NCBI GenBank assembly: GCA_003427395.1
Contig: BFEA01000155.1
Location: 748,418-781,344, forward strand
Direction of reading: 5' to 3'
DNA: 32,927 bases
Source: Chara braunii
Lineage: Eukaryota > Streptophyta > Charophyceae > Charales > Characeae
How positions within the stretch are numbered: the stretch's first letter is position 1; every line of letters starts with the position of its first letter. This document shows positions 1 to 8,395 of the stretch, in pieces. The position numbers were made by a program, and so were the translations under genes. The notes under the pieces are model-generated. The model saw nothing but the letters and a program-made list of their open reading frames with translations, had not been told where the DNA came from and did no database searches.

Positions 1-80
1 ACTGGCAAAAGAAGGTCTGTTTACTTTAATTGCGTCACAATTATTGAATTAACATAACTATTGAAATTATTTAAATTTAT

Positions 81-99
81 TATTATTATTATTATGATC

Positions 100-156
<57 letters not shown>
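81..156. repeat. (ATT)n microsatellite in 5' LTR
   Basis: An ATT-repeat tract interrupted by ATGATCG. The 56-nt part at 101-156 has exactly the same length in the 3' LTR (26867-26922). Confidence 0.97.
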
Positions 157-685
157 GATTACTTCAATAATCGGTGGCACCGCAAGCCTCGTGTCCGCCC
201 TAAATGAAGGTGGGACTTAGTATCCGCGAGAGGGGCCTCATCACTACAAGCTCAGATGTGGGTCTCGGGCGGTTGCGGCTGGCTAGTTGACTGAAGTGCA
301 GCGTTGTCACCGCATCCGCATGCGAGCATTAAGCGATGTGGATCACGGTCGGTGGCGGGAACACTGATAGGCTATGACCAAGCATGTAGAGCTGCAACCA
401 TGCACCCGCAAGGCTAGCAAACACGTGCGCGGAACAGCAAGCATGCGCCCTCATGATTTGCGGGCAGGACGACAATCACAATGCACACACACATAACCTT
501 AAAGACACTCATACAGGCCAAACGTGCGGGTTGCTATGCCCAAGGCAGCATAGCGATAGCAGGAAGGGAGGATGCGAAAGTGGGGGAAAGTCTTCAACAA
601 GTGATGCATAAATTAGACATCTTCACCCGCCTTGTTCCTTGGAAGAATAATCGGGACATTCTTGGCAAGATGTTTGACTTCCTAC

Positions 686-769
686 TATTATTTTTATTAT
701 TCTTATTATTATTATTATTATTTTTTTTTTTTTAATTATTATTACTATTATGGCTATTATTACTATTAC

Positions 770-826
<57 letters not shown>

Positions 827-838
827 CATTATTGTTAT
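686..838. repeat. Compound (ATT)n / poly-T microsatellite in 5' LTR
   Basis: ATT and ATTACT repeats around a poly-T run. The open frames here are homopolymer artefacts (poly-Tyr, poly-Ile). The same tract with the same length is at about 27452-27604 in the 3' LTR. Confidence 0.95.
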
Positions 839-966
839 ATTCGGGTTGCTTTACTATTGCTATTTTTGAGACACCACGATTGGAGCGAGGGCCGAAGAGT
901 GAAGAAAGCATGGGACATTTGGGGAAGAGGGAGACGGTGTCACGATGCGATGATGCCTGCCTCCTC

Positions 967-1510
967 CATCATTTTCCATCTCTGCCATGGTTGGACCCTC
1001 TGAAGATATCCATCTCTTTGAACATGATTAGTTGATGATGAGTTTTCAGTTACATAATACAAGTCTCTACTGACCCTAAGTACTCGCAATCAAATGCGTT
1101 AACCATACGTCTTCGAATAGAGGGCGATTGCAGAAGCTCTGCCGGAGTTCAGGAGGAGCTATGGAGGCAGGGAACTATGAGGAACGCGTCACCTAATCCC
1201 TTCCCCATATGCCCTTACAAGCTACGCCCATCTATTGGACTGCTTGTATGATTGTATGATATACTGCTTGTACTTTCTTCAGGACTAAGATAATCAGAAA
1301 GGAAAAAAAATATATATGATTGAAATAAGAACCCTGCCTGATGAAATGGAACGAACCTAAATTAACTAAGATGGAACCTAAACTGTTTGGACGTGAAAAA
1401 CAAAGTAGGGCGGTGGAGGCTCATGTGTGAGGCGTCGTGCTACTTGTGTGTGCATTCACTTGAATAAGGGTTGACGATTAGGTACTCATGTATGAGTCAC
1501 TTTGGTCTCT
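967..1510. other. Unique-sequence part of 5' LTR, no gene seen
   Basis: No coding frame or recognised RNA. This is the point where the two LTR copies begin to differ: nine substitutions in roughly the first 100 bases after 966 identical bases. The segment ends with an inverted motif, ACTCATGTATGAGT, near 1484, whose right half plus CA reads TGAGTCA, a bZIP-like core. That motif recurs near 2435 (same sequence) and near 2527 (ACTCATGTGTGAGT). Confidence 0.6.
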
Positions 1511-2600
1511 GCCTGTCCGACTGTCGTCGTGACGGGAAAGGGGGTCCTAATGATAACCTATAAACTAATCTAAGTACTCTCCGCCTGATTGGTTGTCGTC
1601 ATGAGGGGACGAGGGTACGAATGACTACTTATGAACTAAACTAAGTACTGTCTACCTGATCGGTTGTCGTCGTGAGGGGACAAGGGTACACACAAAATAC
1701 TTATAAACTAATCTAAGTGCTCTCAACCTGAGCGGCCGTCGTCGCGAGGGGGTGAGGGTACGAACAATAACTTATGAACTAATCTAAGCGCTCTCTACCG
1801 GAACGACTGTCGTCGTGAAGGGATGAGGGTACAAAACAAACAAATACTTATAAAGTAATTCAAATACTCCTCTCCAGATTGGCTGTCATCGTGATGGGAA
1901 AAGGGGTACTAACAATAACTTATAAACTAAATCGGGTACCCTAGACCGTAACGGTTGTCGTCGTGACGGGAAGGGGGTATCTGACTATAACTTATGAACT
2001 AGATTTGGTACTCTCTACCGGATCGACTGTCGTCGTGATGAGAGGAGGGTACTAACAAAAGTTTATAACTAAAGTAGGTACTCTCTACCGTAACGATTGT
2101 CATCATGTCGGGAAGAGGGTATCTGACTATAGCTTATAAACTAAATAGGGACTCTCTACCGGATCGACTGTCGTCGTGACGGGACGGGAGTACAAACAAT
2201 CACTTACGAACTAATCTTAGTACTTTCTACCGGATCGGTTGTCGTCGTGACGGGACGAGGGTACAAACAAAATACTTATAAACCAATCTACGTACTCTCT
2301 ACCGGAACGGCCGTCGTCGTAATGGGATGAGGGTACAAGCAAATATTTATGAACTAAAATAGGTACTCTCTACCAGATCGGCTGTCGTCGTGACAGGAGG
2401 AGGGTTCTAACACTGACTATGACCTAACTTAGGCACTCATGTATGAGTTGCCTCACTTCCTTACCAGATCGACTGTCGTCGTGACGGGAAAGGATGTCTA
2501 ACATTAACTTATGAAGTAGACTAGGTACTCATGTGTGAGTTACCTTACCACCAACCGGATCGACTATCGTCGTGACGAGAAAAGAATTCTGACTCTTAGA
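1511..2600. repeat. ~71-bp tandem array in 5' LTR, about 15 units
   Basis: About fifteen diverged units, each with a core close to CTGTCGTCGTGACGGGA followed by GAGGGTAC, a stretch like ACTTATAAACTAA and then TACTCTCTACCGGAT. Most units are near 71 bp. Two late ones are about 91 bp, because they carry an ACTCATGTATGAGT-type insert. CGTC-GT-GACG within the core can form a small hairpin. In plant LTR elements, subterminal arrays in U3 often carry promoter or enhancer sites; that role here is inference. Confidence 0.92.
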
Positions 2601-2747
2601 AAATAATAAGGAAGGCTCCAGGGAGGGTCATCCTATTCACATACTTGAGTCTAAGGATGACTAACAATCTGCAAAGAGTAAGAAATCACATTTTCACTCT
2701 TCCTTTTACTAGCTTACTCACCTTCTAATAGTCCGACCACCAAACCC

Positions 2748-3175
2748 GTAGTAGGGAGGTTTCTGTAGAAGTCACCCTATTACTTGTTTAGTGGATAGAC
2801 TACTCATTACCCAAGGAAGGTAGTAGAGGGGCCTCTGTTGGGGTTTGTCTATTACCTACTTGATTCTGTACTAACTCGCTAAGAGGGTACTCCTATAGGA
2901 ATACCCTAAACACTCGTCTTCTGTTCAAACTAACACGGTCTCAGGACGGTCAGCTTCGGAAGGGCAACAGGAAACCCTTATTAGGATTATCCTAATGCTC
3001 TTATGGAGTGGACCTTCTCACGTGATAGTAGGGGGCTCTTGTGCGGGTCACCTATTATTCACGCAGACCGTGATTAACTTCTGGGAAGAGATTGACATCG
3101 GGATATTTCGGGAGAATACCTAGAGCAAGTAGTAGGGTGCTTCTGTAGGAGCCTCGACTATTTGTTGTGTGAAAA
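2748..3175. repeat. Degenerate hairpin-forming repeats in 5' LTR
   Basis: Four or five related blocks start with GTAGTAGGG-like sequence and end with CCCTATTAC-like sequence. In the first (2748-2783) GTAGTAGGG pairs with CCCTATTAC and an inner TTCT pairs with AGAA, giving a good stem-loop. Related blocks start near 2819, 2881, 3025 and 3128. The 3' LTR has the same series at about 29514-29940. Function unknown; a structured RNA or recombination-prone array is possible. Confidence 0.65.
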
Positions 3176-4601
3176 GGATACTCATGTGTGAGCTATCCTG
3201 CTATTCTGAAGAGATCCTACGTATACCTTGAGTGAGGCTAAGATGAAAGTCAACTTCTCATGAGTAACTTGCACGACTGTCTGCTTTGACTAACCGATTG
3301 CTTGATTTTGATGAAGTAGCAAGAGATTCATGTCTGAATCGACCTACTACTTGAGTGTGTTAACACAAATAGCAGAGAAAGGAAGGAACAATGCTCCTGT
3401 TGGAGCAAGGTCTTCATATATCTATGAGAAGGAACAAGGAAATATGTTAGGACCACGGGTGAAAGAAAAACATTAAGAAACACCGTGTAGTCCATAGTTG
3501 TCCATGACTTTCGGATGGATGGCCACAACATCGGAGAAACTACATCTTATCTACATAAGCGTCAAACAGTGCTCTTATCCCCTGGAGAGAAAATGCAAGG
3601 ACTGAGAGTAAGGGAAATATGAATTCCATTAAGACGACTTAGGAGACTGGCATGAGACTCCTTGAGAGAAAGGAGATAGTGACAGACGATATAGGGTAGG
3701 ATTGTGAGAATAAAACTATGCGTTAGACCTAGGAGGTCGATCCCAAGGTTCACTACCCATGACTAAGGGCTTGACCCTTAGATATCAATATGTGGGGAAT
3801 CGAGTGGGGCTGTTGAATCTTTGTTGACCTGTGTGTGCAGGTCTGGACTCATTTTACTGCTGTATTGGAAGAAAAGGATCTACAAAAGGATCCAAACTTT
3901 CTGTTATCTCTCGATAACAGGTCGGTTGTTACCGATTCAACTTTCCCCTTTGACTTGATACCCACCTCTAAAGTCAAACCTTGTGGTCAGTAAAACTGTC
4001 ACCTGTGGTCATTGCCTAAATGGTCCTAGTCACTCTCAAAGGTCCTTTGTAGCAATGTGAGGGGGTTGGGCTTACGTCTCAGGAAAGACAAGGCTGTCAT
4101 ACATAGTTTGGGAAGTGAGGGACAAGGTCAATGGTTGATGGTTGACGTCGTTAGTGCATGGTATGTGAACTGTCTTTGCATTATTTTGTGCATGTATGTT
4201 TTGTGCATGATTTTGGATTGAACTGGACCTGGTCTATTGAAGAGTCTCGGACACACGGCAGTTGTGAAAGTGGGAAGGGTTCTCGGCGGTAATACTTTCA
4301 TATTTATCTTATATCCAAGTTAACTCCTATATTATTCTGATGTTAAGAAAGATTAGGACGCTCTTTGGTAGAAAGGAGGTTTGACTGATATTTATTTAAA
4401 AGAATATACATTACGCAATAGCGGAAATGGACTGCCTTATTAAAAGTTCGATCTGAATATCTAACGAGTCAGTTCAAGGCGTCTTACCGCGCGTACCCCG
4501 TTTTATGCTACAGCGATCGAGCAAACACCCTCGGCCGACCTACCTCTACAAAGGCATGTAAAAGCCTTTGCATGTGGGCTGGTAACTCAGCAGGGATACG
4601 C
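3176..4601. other. Distal 5' LTR body, no gene supported
   Basis: No promoter is certain. Minus-strand ORFs at 3328-3531 and 3562-3753 recur in the 3' LTR (30090-30290, 30324-30515). However, their differences are largely amino-acid-changing and include shifted starts, so I do not call them genes. Confidence 0.6.
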
Positions 4602-4633
4602 CTACCTGAGGGTGGTGACAGCCCCTCGGGTAG
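4602..4633 (+). other. Conserved stem-loop near the LTR 3' end
   Basis: CTACCTGAGGG pairs with CCCTCGGGTAG across a 10-nt loop (11 bp, one T-G pair). In the 3' LTR the arms are CTACCTGAG and CTCAGGTAG (31367-31375, 31390-31398), where the T-G wobble is a T-A pair, so pairing is kept despite substitution. It lies about 100 bp upstream of AATAAA and just before GAG|GTAAGT (GT at 4636). It may be an R/U5 RNA structure or packaging signal (inference). Confidence 0.6.
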
Positions 4634-4731
4634 AGGTAAGTTGTACCTCGCGGCTCCCCGACCTGTCGTGGGGCGTCGTGAGAGGTATAACACGCGTGCA
4701 CGGTCGGAGTGGTGACCGGTTCCTTTTTGGA

Positions 4732-4737
4732 AATAAA
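4732..4737 (+). promoter_or_regulatory. AATAAA polyadenylation-type signal, 5' LTR
   Basis: AATAAA lies 64 bp upstream of the LTR 3' end, where an R/U5 polyadenylation signal is expected. It is conserved in the 3' LTR. Confidence 0.5.
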
Positions 4738-4803
4738 TCATGCGTGACACGACCGTGAGGTTCAGCGCTCCCAGCAGGGTGCAAGACCGCCGCGCGCGAC
4801 AGG

Positions 4804-4823
4804 TGGCGCCGTTGCCGGGGATC
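4804..4823 (+). promoter_or_regulatory. Primer-binding site for tRNA-Asp
   Basis: TGGCGCCGTTGCCGGGGATC is complementary to the 3' end, including CCA, of plant-type tRNA-Asp(GUC). It lies two bases after the LTR ends in CA. This is the minus-strand primer site for reverse transcription and fixes element orientation as plus. The same PBS type is common in plant Ty3/gypsy elements. Confidence 0.93.
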
Positions 4824-4855
4824 TCGCTTCTTAGCCGAGGTCCTCAGTGAACGAG

Positions 4856-4866
4856 CTCGGGTAAGC
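4856..4866 (+). promoter_or_regulatory. Candidate major 5' splice donor in leader
   Basis: CTCGG|GTAAGC places a GT at 4861, 57 nt after the PBS start, the classical position of a retroviral leader donor. A stronger match, GAG|GTAAGT with GT at 4636, lies inside the LTR. Either could feed the acceptors at 6201, 7282, 15163 and 17734. Confidence 0.4.
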
Positions 4867-5026
4867 CAAAATCCTGGCAGGACGACAATCATCAAGGTCA
4901 AAAATTGACAAAGAATCTGAGCAGAGTAAGGTGACTTGAATAGTTAGTAGCAAATAGTCGTTCGAAACAAATTAGTGTGTAAGGTATAGGGAACGATTGT
5001 CCTGCTTATAGTTAAAGTTAACAAAT

Positions 5027-5553
5027 ATGGCACCTAAAGGCTATGGATAGGTACTGGTAGAGGAAGAGGCGGCAGACAAGGGAAGGCAACTGAAAGACCT
5101 ATAGATTTGACTAAGAAATGGGAAGACTGGAGAGAAGATGATGAAGGATCAGAAGAGAAGGAGGAAGGATTGAGGGCAAGAAGGTATTGGGAGGAGAGGC
5201 GCATGCATACCCCGAACCCTGAGGAAATGACTTACTATTCGTATAGGTACGCAAGGCGTTACGGAGAGTCTCCACCACGCTTCGAACCACCTAGCCGCCC
5301 GCATCATAACCCTTATCATTTGTCTCAAGAACGGCAGTTGACCGTTCTTTCCCAACCTCACCAGCAAGGACCTCAAGCAACACCTCGCGTGCCTGACCCT
5401 GCTGAAGCCGCGCAGTCTGCGTCTCCTGATAGGAGGATGTGCATAACACTCCTAATGTTTATATTATGTCAAATAGAGATCTGCGGGTTGGTGTCTTACT
5501 TGTTGTATAAAAAAGGATCATCTAAAAGGTTGGATAAGGTGGCGAAAGGGTGA
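5027..5553 (+). pseudogene. Pre-gag ORF 1: RG-rich N-terminus, single C-terminal membrane segment
   Basis: Not a recognised family. An ATG at 5027 has A at -3 and G at +4 and opens a short frame with basic Gly/Arg residues. A stop at 5048 closes it, but the neighbouring frame continues the RG-rich character (RGRGGRQGK) from about 5059 and stays open to 5553. A one-base indel near 5048 therefore probably broke one gene of about 175 codons. The open part has a charged Glu/Lys/Arg region, a Pro/His/Gln-rich middle, then a hydrophobic stretch of about 24 residues (MCITLLMFILC...LVSYLLY, codons from about 5437) followed by a basic tail. This looks like a tail-anchored or single-pass membrane protein. 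It would be the first gene on unspliced RNA. Function unknown. Confidence 0.55.
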
Positions 5554-6177
5554 AAATAGTCAGGTCATAGGCTGAAATATGCTAGCTAAGTGAAAGAAAC
5601 GTGGGCAGGGTTGTGTTGAGTAATAGGTGGAGTGTACCGACAAGAGAAGAATGGCGTCTGCCCGATATCAAGTGAAGATCAGAGTGTCCGCACTGATGAG
5701 GCAAAACCTAATGATGAATCTACCAACTCGTCATGGGAAAAGTTAGGAGACAGGGTGTTAAAGGGGAATGTGTATGAGGTAACAAGCCTTCATCTGGATT
5801 AAGTATGGATGAGTTAAGGGTGAGAACTGTGCGGCAGAAAGGATTACCCTGTATATCGCATCGGAGAACTTGCGGGCTAGTCTCGTACTTGATATATATA
5901 AAAGGATCGTCTAAAGAAGGGAAGTAAGATAGGGTAAAGACGGGGGTTTCTCTCATCACTAACTTAAGGAGAAGCGTGTGGAGAACCCATCTGAGTTGAA
6001 TTGAGGAAAGGTAATTTGGGCCCTCAAGATATTTTCTGGGATCAGACCAAGGGAAGTTAAAGAATAAAGGGGGTATGCCAGGAAAACTACGGGAAAAGGG
6101 TACCTATCTTTACATCAGGCGATTCCATAGTATGGGCACAAAAAAATTAGTGGTTGAAGCAGTACATTAAATAAGTT
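5554..6177. other. Degraded region with second copy of ORF 1 3' end
   Basis: No intact gene. Positions 5871-5945 resemble 5482-5553: both encode CGLVSYL, then a variable residue, Y-x-KGSSK and a basic tail, at 70-75% nucleotide identity by eye. The upstream hydrophobic stretch is only weakly recognisable and no longer codes for a membrane helix. A 5' half open in one frame (about 5655-5802) is Ser/Asp/Glu-rich and ends in a stop. I read this as a diverged tandem duplicate of ORF 1, now dead. Confidence 0.55.
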
Positions 6178-6201
6178 GTCCTTTGGCTTGCCCTTGAACA
6201 G
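6178..6201 (+). promoter_or_regulatory. Candidate 3' splice acceptor before gene A
   Basis: A pyrimidine-rich tract (GTCCTTTGGCTTGCCCTTG) runs into AACAG|GT at 6201. The first ATG after the junction is the gene A start at 6222, which favours use as an acceptor for a subgenomic mRNA. Confidence 0.45.
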
Positions 6202-6221
6202 GTCTTCGGGATTTGATCAAG

Positions 6222-7007
6222 ATGCCCTCTGCAAAGCAAGTGTCCAAGGTCGAAGCGCCAGTTAGGAATGATGATGGGCTAGAGATGACGCTGCCAAAAG
6301 GAAGGAGTCGAGCAGAACTTAGTAAATTATGGTGGGGTTACCCGTTATTGGGCGAGGCATTTTTGTGGGTAGAAACGAGTTGGAATACGAGGGAGGAATG
6401 GCGTAGTGTGAGAGTCACCATCTACGTGGCTGCGAGTCTCTGGCGTGATTATGAATCAAATTCCGATTAAGGGGTGGAAGACTATCTGCTATTACTCGCA
6501 GGAATGGCAAAAGTGAAGCTCAGAGTTTGGGAAAGGGAAGGTTCATGGATAGACACAAGAGAAGTCATAAAGGAAATCAAAATGCTTCCGGCCAAGATTT
6601 TTACTCTTCCAATCCGTTACATTAGAGCCACACTCCCAGATTTCATTGTCAATGAAGTGTTTCATGGTCAGGGAAGGGTAGAGATGGTCGTTGAAACCGC
6701 ACTGAGGGTACCTAATAGGGGGTATGATTTTTCCACCCCTCACATGATTTATTGCGTATACTTGAAAATGGGCTTCGAACTCGCCGACAATGATTTTAGC
6801 AACGTGTTATCCATCGTAAACGCGTACGCTAGAGTTTATTTCATGGAGGAGCGATTTGGGTACTGGAAGAAATTGAAGGAGGAAGTGCGATCTGGAATCT
6901 GCGTGGATGGCATTCCCGTCATGTTTGGGTTAGTTTATAACTTTTGGTCTGGGGACTGGGTGACGGTAGAAGAAATGAAAGAGGAAGAGAAAGGGTTCAT
7001 GTTCTAA
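6222..7007 (+). pseudogene. Accessory gene A, unrecognised ~260-residue family, one in-frame stop
   Basis: I do not recognise this family. It is clearly paralogous to gene B just downstream. Both start with an ATG 36-37 codons before a WWG motif (A residues 37-39), then share (F/L)WVE, a LWR block, L(P/S)DFI(V/I)(N/D)EVFH, Y-L-(K/E)-M-G near residue 180, and a C-terminal GDW. The frame is interrupted once by TAA at 6468-6470 and then continues unchanged to 7007. Total span is 261 codons against 258 in B, so this is a single stop in an otherwise full-length gene. ATG 6222 is preferred over the upstream TTG because it matches the B start. No signal peptide, membrane helix or metal-binding cluster is visible. 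Its position before gag parallels Ogre ORF1, but homology is unproven. Confidence 0.75.
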
Positions 7008-7243
7008 AAGATTATGAAATGAGATGCTGAGGCATAAGTTGTAAGGAGAGGAAGGAGGTGAAGGAAGACGTTACTCATTTGTATTACAGAGGGATGAAAG
7101 GGAAAAAAAGTGGGATGAGGGAAAAAGATGAGGCAAGAAGACAAAGGAGATGACTCGAACGGGATTAAGAAAAAAGGGAGAAACTTTATCTATGATGTAA
7201 GGGGGAATGACACGACTAGGTAGGACTTATGCGTGAGTATTGT
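7008..7243. other. Spacer between accessory genes A and B
   Basis: Purine-rich (runs of GGGAAAAA and GAGGAAGG type) with no coding frame. It ends at the pyrimidine tract before gene B. Confidence 0.5.
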
Positions 7244-7282
7244 GTGTTTTTTGTTTTTCTTTTGCACTTCACATGCCGCCAG
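7244..7282 (+). promoter_or_regulatory. Candidate 3' splice acceptor before gene B
   Basis: A strong T-rich tract (TTTTTTGTTTTTCTTTTGC) precedes GCCGCCAG at 7282. The first ATG downstream is that of gene B at 7296. Read as protein, this stretch gives a hydrophobic leader that mimics a signal peptide. Comparison with gene A shows that it lies outside the conserved protein, so splicing signal is the better reading. Confidence 0.5.
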
Positions 7283-7295
7283 AAAATCACTCGAG

Positions 7296-8072
7296 ATGTC
7301 GTACGCTACTCGGGGAATTGGGATTGAGCTACCCATCCGAACCAGACTGGGATTAAGGATGTCGTTGCTCCAGGGACTAAGCACGAGAGAAGAGGAAATC
7401 ACCTCATGGTGGGGGGCCCCGATTGAGCCAGAAGGATTTGTATGGGTAGAATTTGGGCATACCCCAGACCGAGAAAGTATAATAGTTCAAGCAACCCTTT
7501 ACCTCTCGTCGCACTTGTGGAGAATGCACGGCATCGACCTGGCAGTGGGACATAGTCAACCATTATTCAGGTATCTCCTGATTACAGGAGCAATCCTAGA
7601 GGACAAGATCAGAGAGGAAAGGTGGGGGGAATTTCGATTGATTACACCCATAATAGAAGCAAGGTGGGCGTCGGACTTCGTCTGCCCTACCGACTACGTA
7701 AAAGTTACCCTGTCAGACTTCATCATTGATGAAGTTTTTCACAGCCCTGCTAATGTAGAACAAGCAGCTCGGGCCGCCATAGTCATGCCTCTGGGGAGGT
7801 GCAAGTTTTTTACGGCGGAAATTCTCTATTGGTTGTACTTGGAGATGGGGCCAGATTTGACTGATAAATACTTTGAGGATGTCCTATCAACAGTAGATGC
7901 GTTTGTTCGTGTCCACCGTATGGAGCGAAGACAAACTTATTGGAGGAAGCTTAAAGCCGAAATTAAGATCAAGGCATGCATCTTTGATACCCTGATAATG
8001 TTCGGTATGGGGTATGATTCCTGGACGGGGGATTGGTTGTCTGCAAAAGAGATTGGAAGGGTAGACTGGTAG
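7296..8072 (+). CDS. Accessory gene B, unrecognised family, intact 258-residue ORF
   Basis: This is the only long accessory frame without a stop. I cannot name the family. Landmarks by residue: WWG 38-40, FVWVE 48-52, LWR 74-76, SDFIIDEVFH 140-149, YLEMG 181-185, GDW 245-247. All are shared with gene A about 1.07 kb upstream. Identity between A and B is perhaps 35-40% by eye, far lower than between the LTRs, so the duplication long predates this insertion and both copies were kept by the lineage. The protein looks soluble and mixed alpha/beta, rich in Trp, Tyr and Phe. Start: ATG 7296 aligns with the A start; the upstream GTG at 7233 would add a T-tract-encoded leader. It follows a good splice acceptor, suggesting expression from spliced RNA. 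Possible roles (envelope-like, silencing suppressor, RNA export) are guesses. Confidence 0.72.
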   Translation: MSYATRGIGIELPIRTRLGLRMSLLQGLSTREEEITSWWGAPIEPEGFVWVEFGHTPDRESIIVQATLYLSSHLWRMHGIDLAVGHSQPLFRYLLITGAILEDKIREERWGEFRLITPIIEARWASDFVCPTDYVKVTLSDFIIDEVFHSPANVEQAARAAIVMPLGRCKFFTAEILYWLYLEMGPDLTDKYFEDVLSTVDAFVRVHRMERRQTYWRKLKAEIKIKACIFDTLIMFGMGYDSWTGDWLSAKEIGRVDW

Positions 8073-8395
8073 GCGATCTAGAAGCAAAAAAAATAAAACC
8101 TAGAACGTTTTTGACATATCAATCGTCTCATTAGAATGTAGGAGGTAGTAACTGGGGCTCACAGAATTAAGGGAAATTAGTGTATACTAGTTAATGTCAA
8201 AGGGAAAAGATGAGAATAAAAGAGGAGGAATGTAATATAGTTAGAACCATGGGCCGGACAGGGCTTAGAAAGTACCTTGGGAAGGGTAAAATACCCAAGG
8301 CAAAGATCTAAAAAGATAAGTAAGAAAAACTGAGAAATGATCTGAAAACCCGTCGTCTCTATATGTGTATGACAGATTGACTAAGGACTGTGGAG
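8073..8395. other. Spacer between gene B and gag
   Basis: No gene seen. Purine-rich and AT-rich, with multiple stops in all plus frames. A weak pyrimidine tract and GACAG at 8369-8373 could be another acceptor but is poor. Confidence 0.5.

Larger units (their letters stand above)
1..4801 (+). repeat. 5' LTR (left end outside window)
   Basis: This segment is a direct repeat of 26767-31566. It ends in CA two bases before the PBS, as expected for an LTR 3' end. It contains (ATT)n tracts at 81-156 and about 686-838, a ~71-bp tandem array (1511-2600), hairpin-forming repeats (2748-3175), a stem-loop (4602-4633) and AATAAA (4732-4737). Short ORFs on either strand are not conserved in a coding manner between the LTR copies. 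Positions 1-966 are identical to the 3' copy; beyond 967 the copies differ by several percent. Confidence 0.93.

Noticed and set aside
481-1035. Plus- and minus-strand ORFs with poly-Tyr, poly-Ile and poly-Phe runs in the LTRs (also 27247-27801)
   Set aside because: They are translations of ATT microsatellites and poly-T; the non-repeat parts have no recognisable domain.
3328-3753. Minus-strand ORFs conserved in both LTRs (also 30090-30515)
   Set aside because: Between LTR copies the differences are largely amino-acid-changing with shifted ends; conservation is just LTR homology.
4508-4901. Two overlapping minus-strand ORFs over the LTR end, one spanning the PBS
   Set aside because: They overlap the LTR boundary, PBS and stem-loop; the 3' LTR version is truncated. 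No domain.
7233-7295. Signal-peptide-like N-terminal extension of gene B (GTG start at 7233)
   Set aside because: The hydrophobic residues come from the T-rich splice tract; the paralog A starts at the equivalent of ATG 7296.
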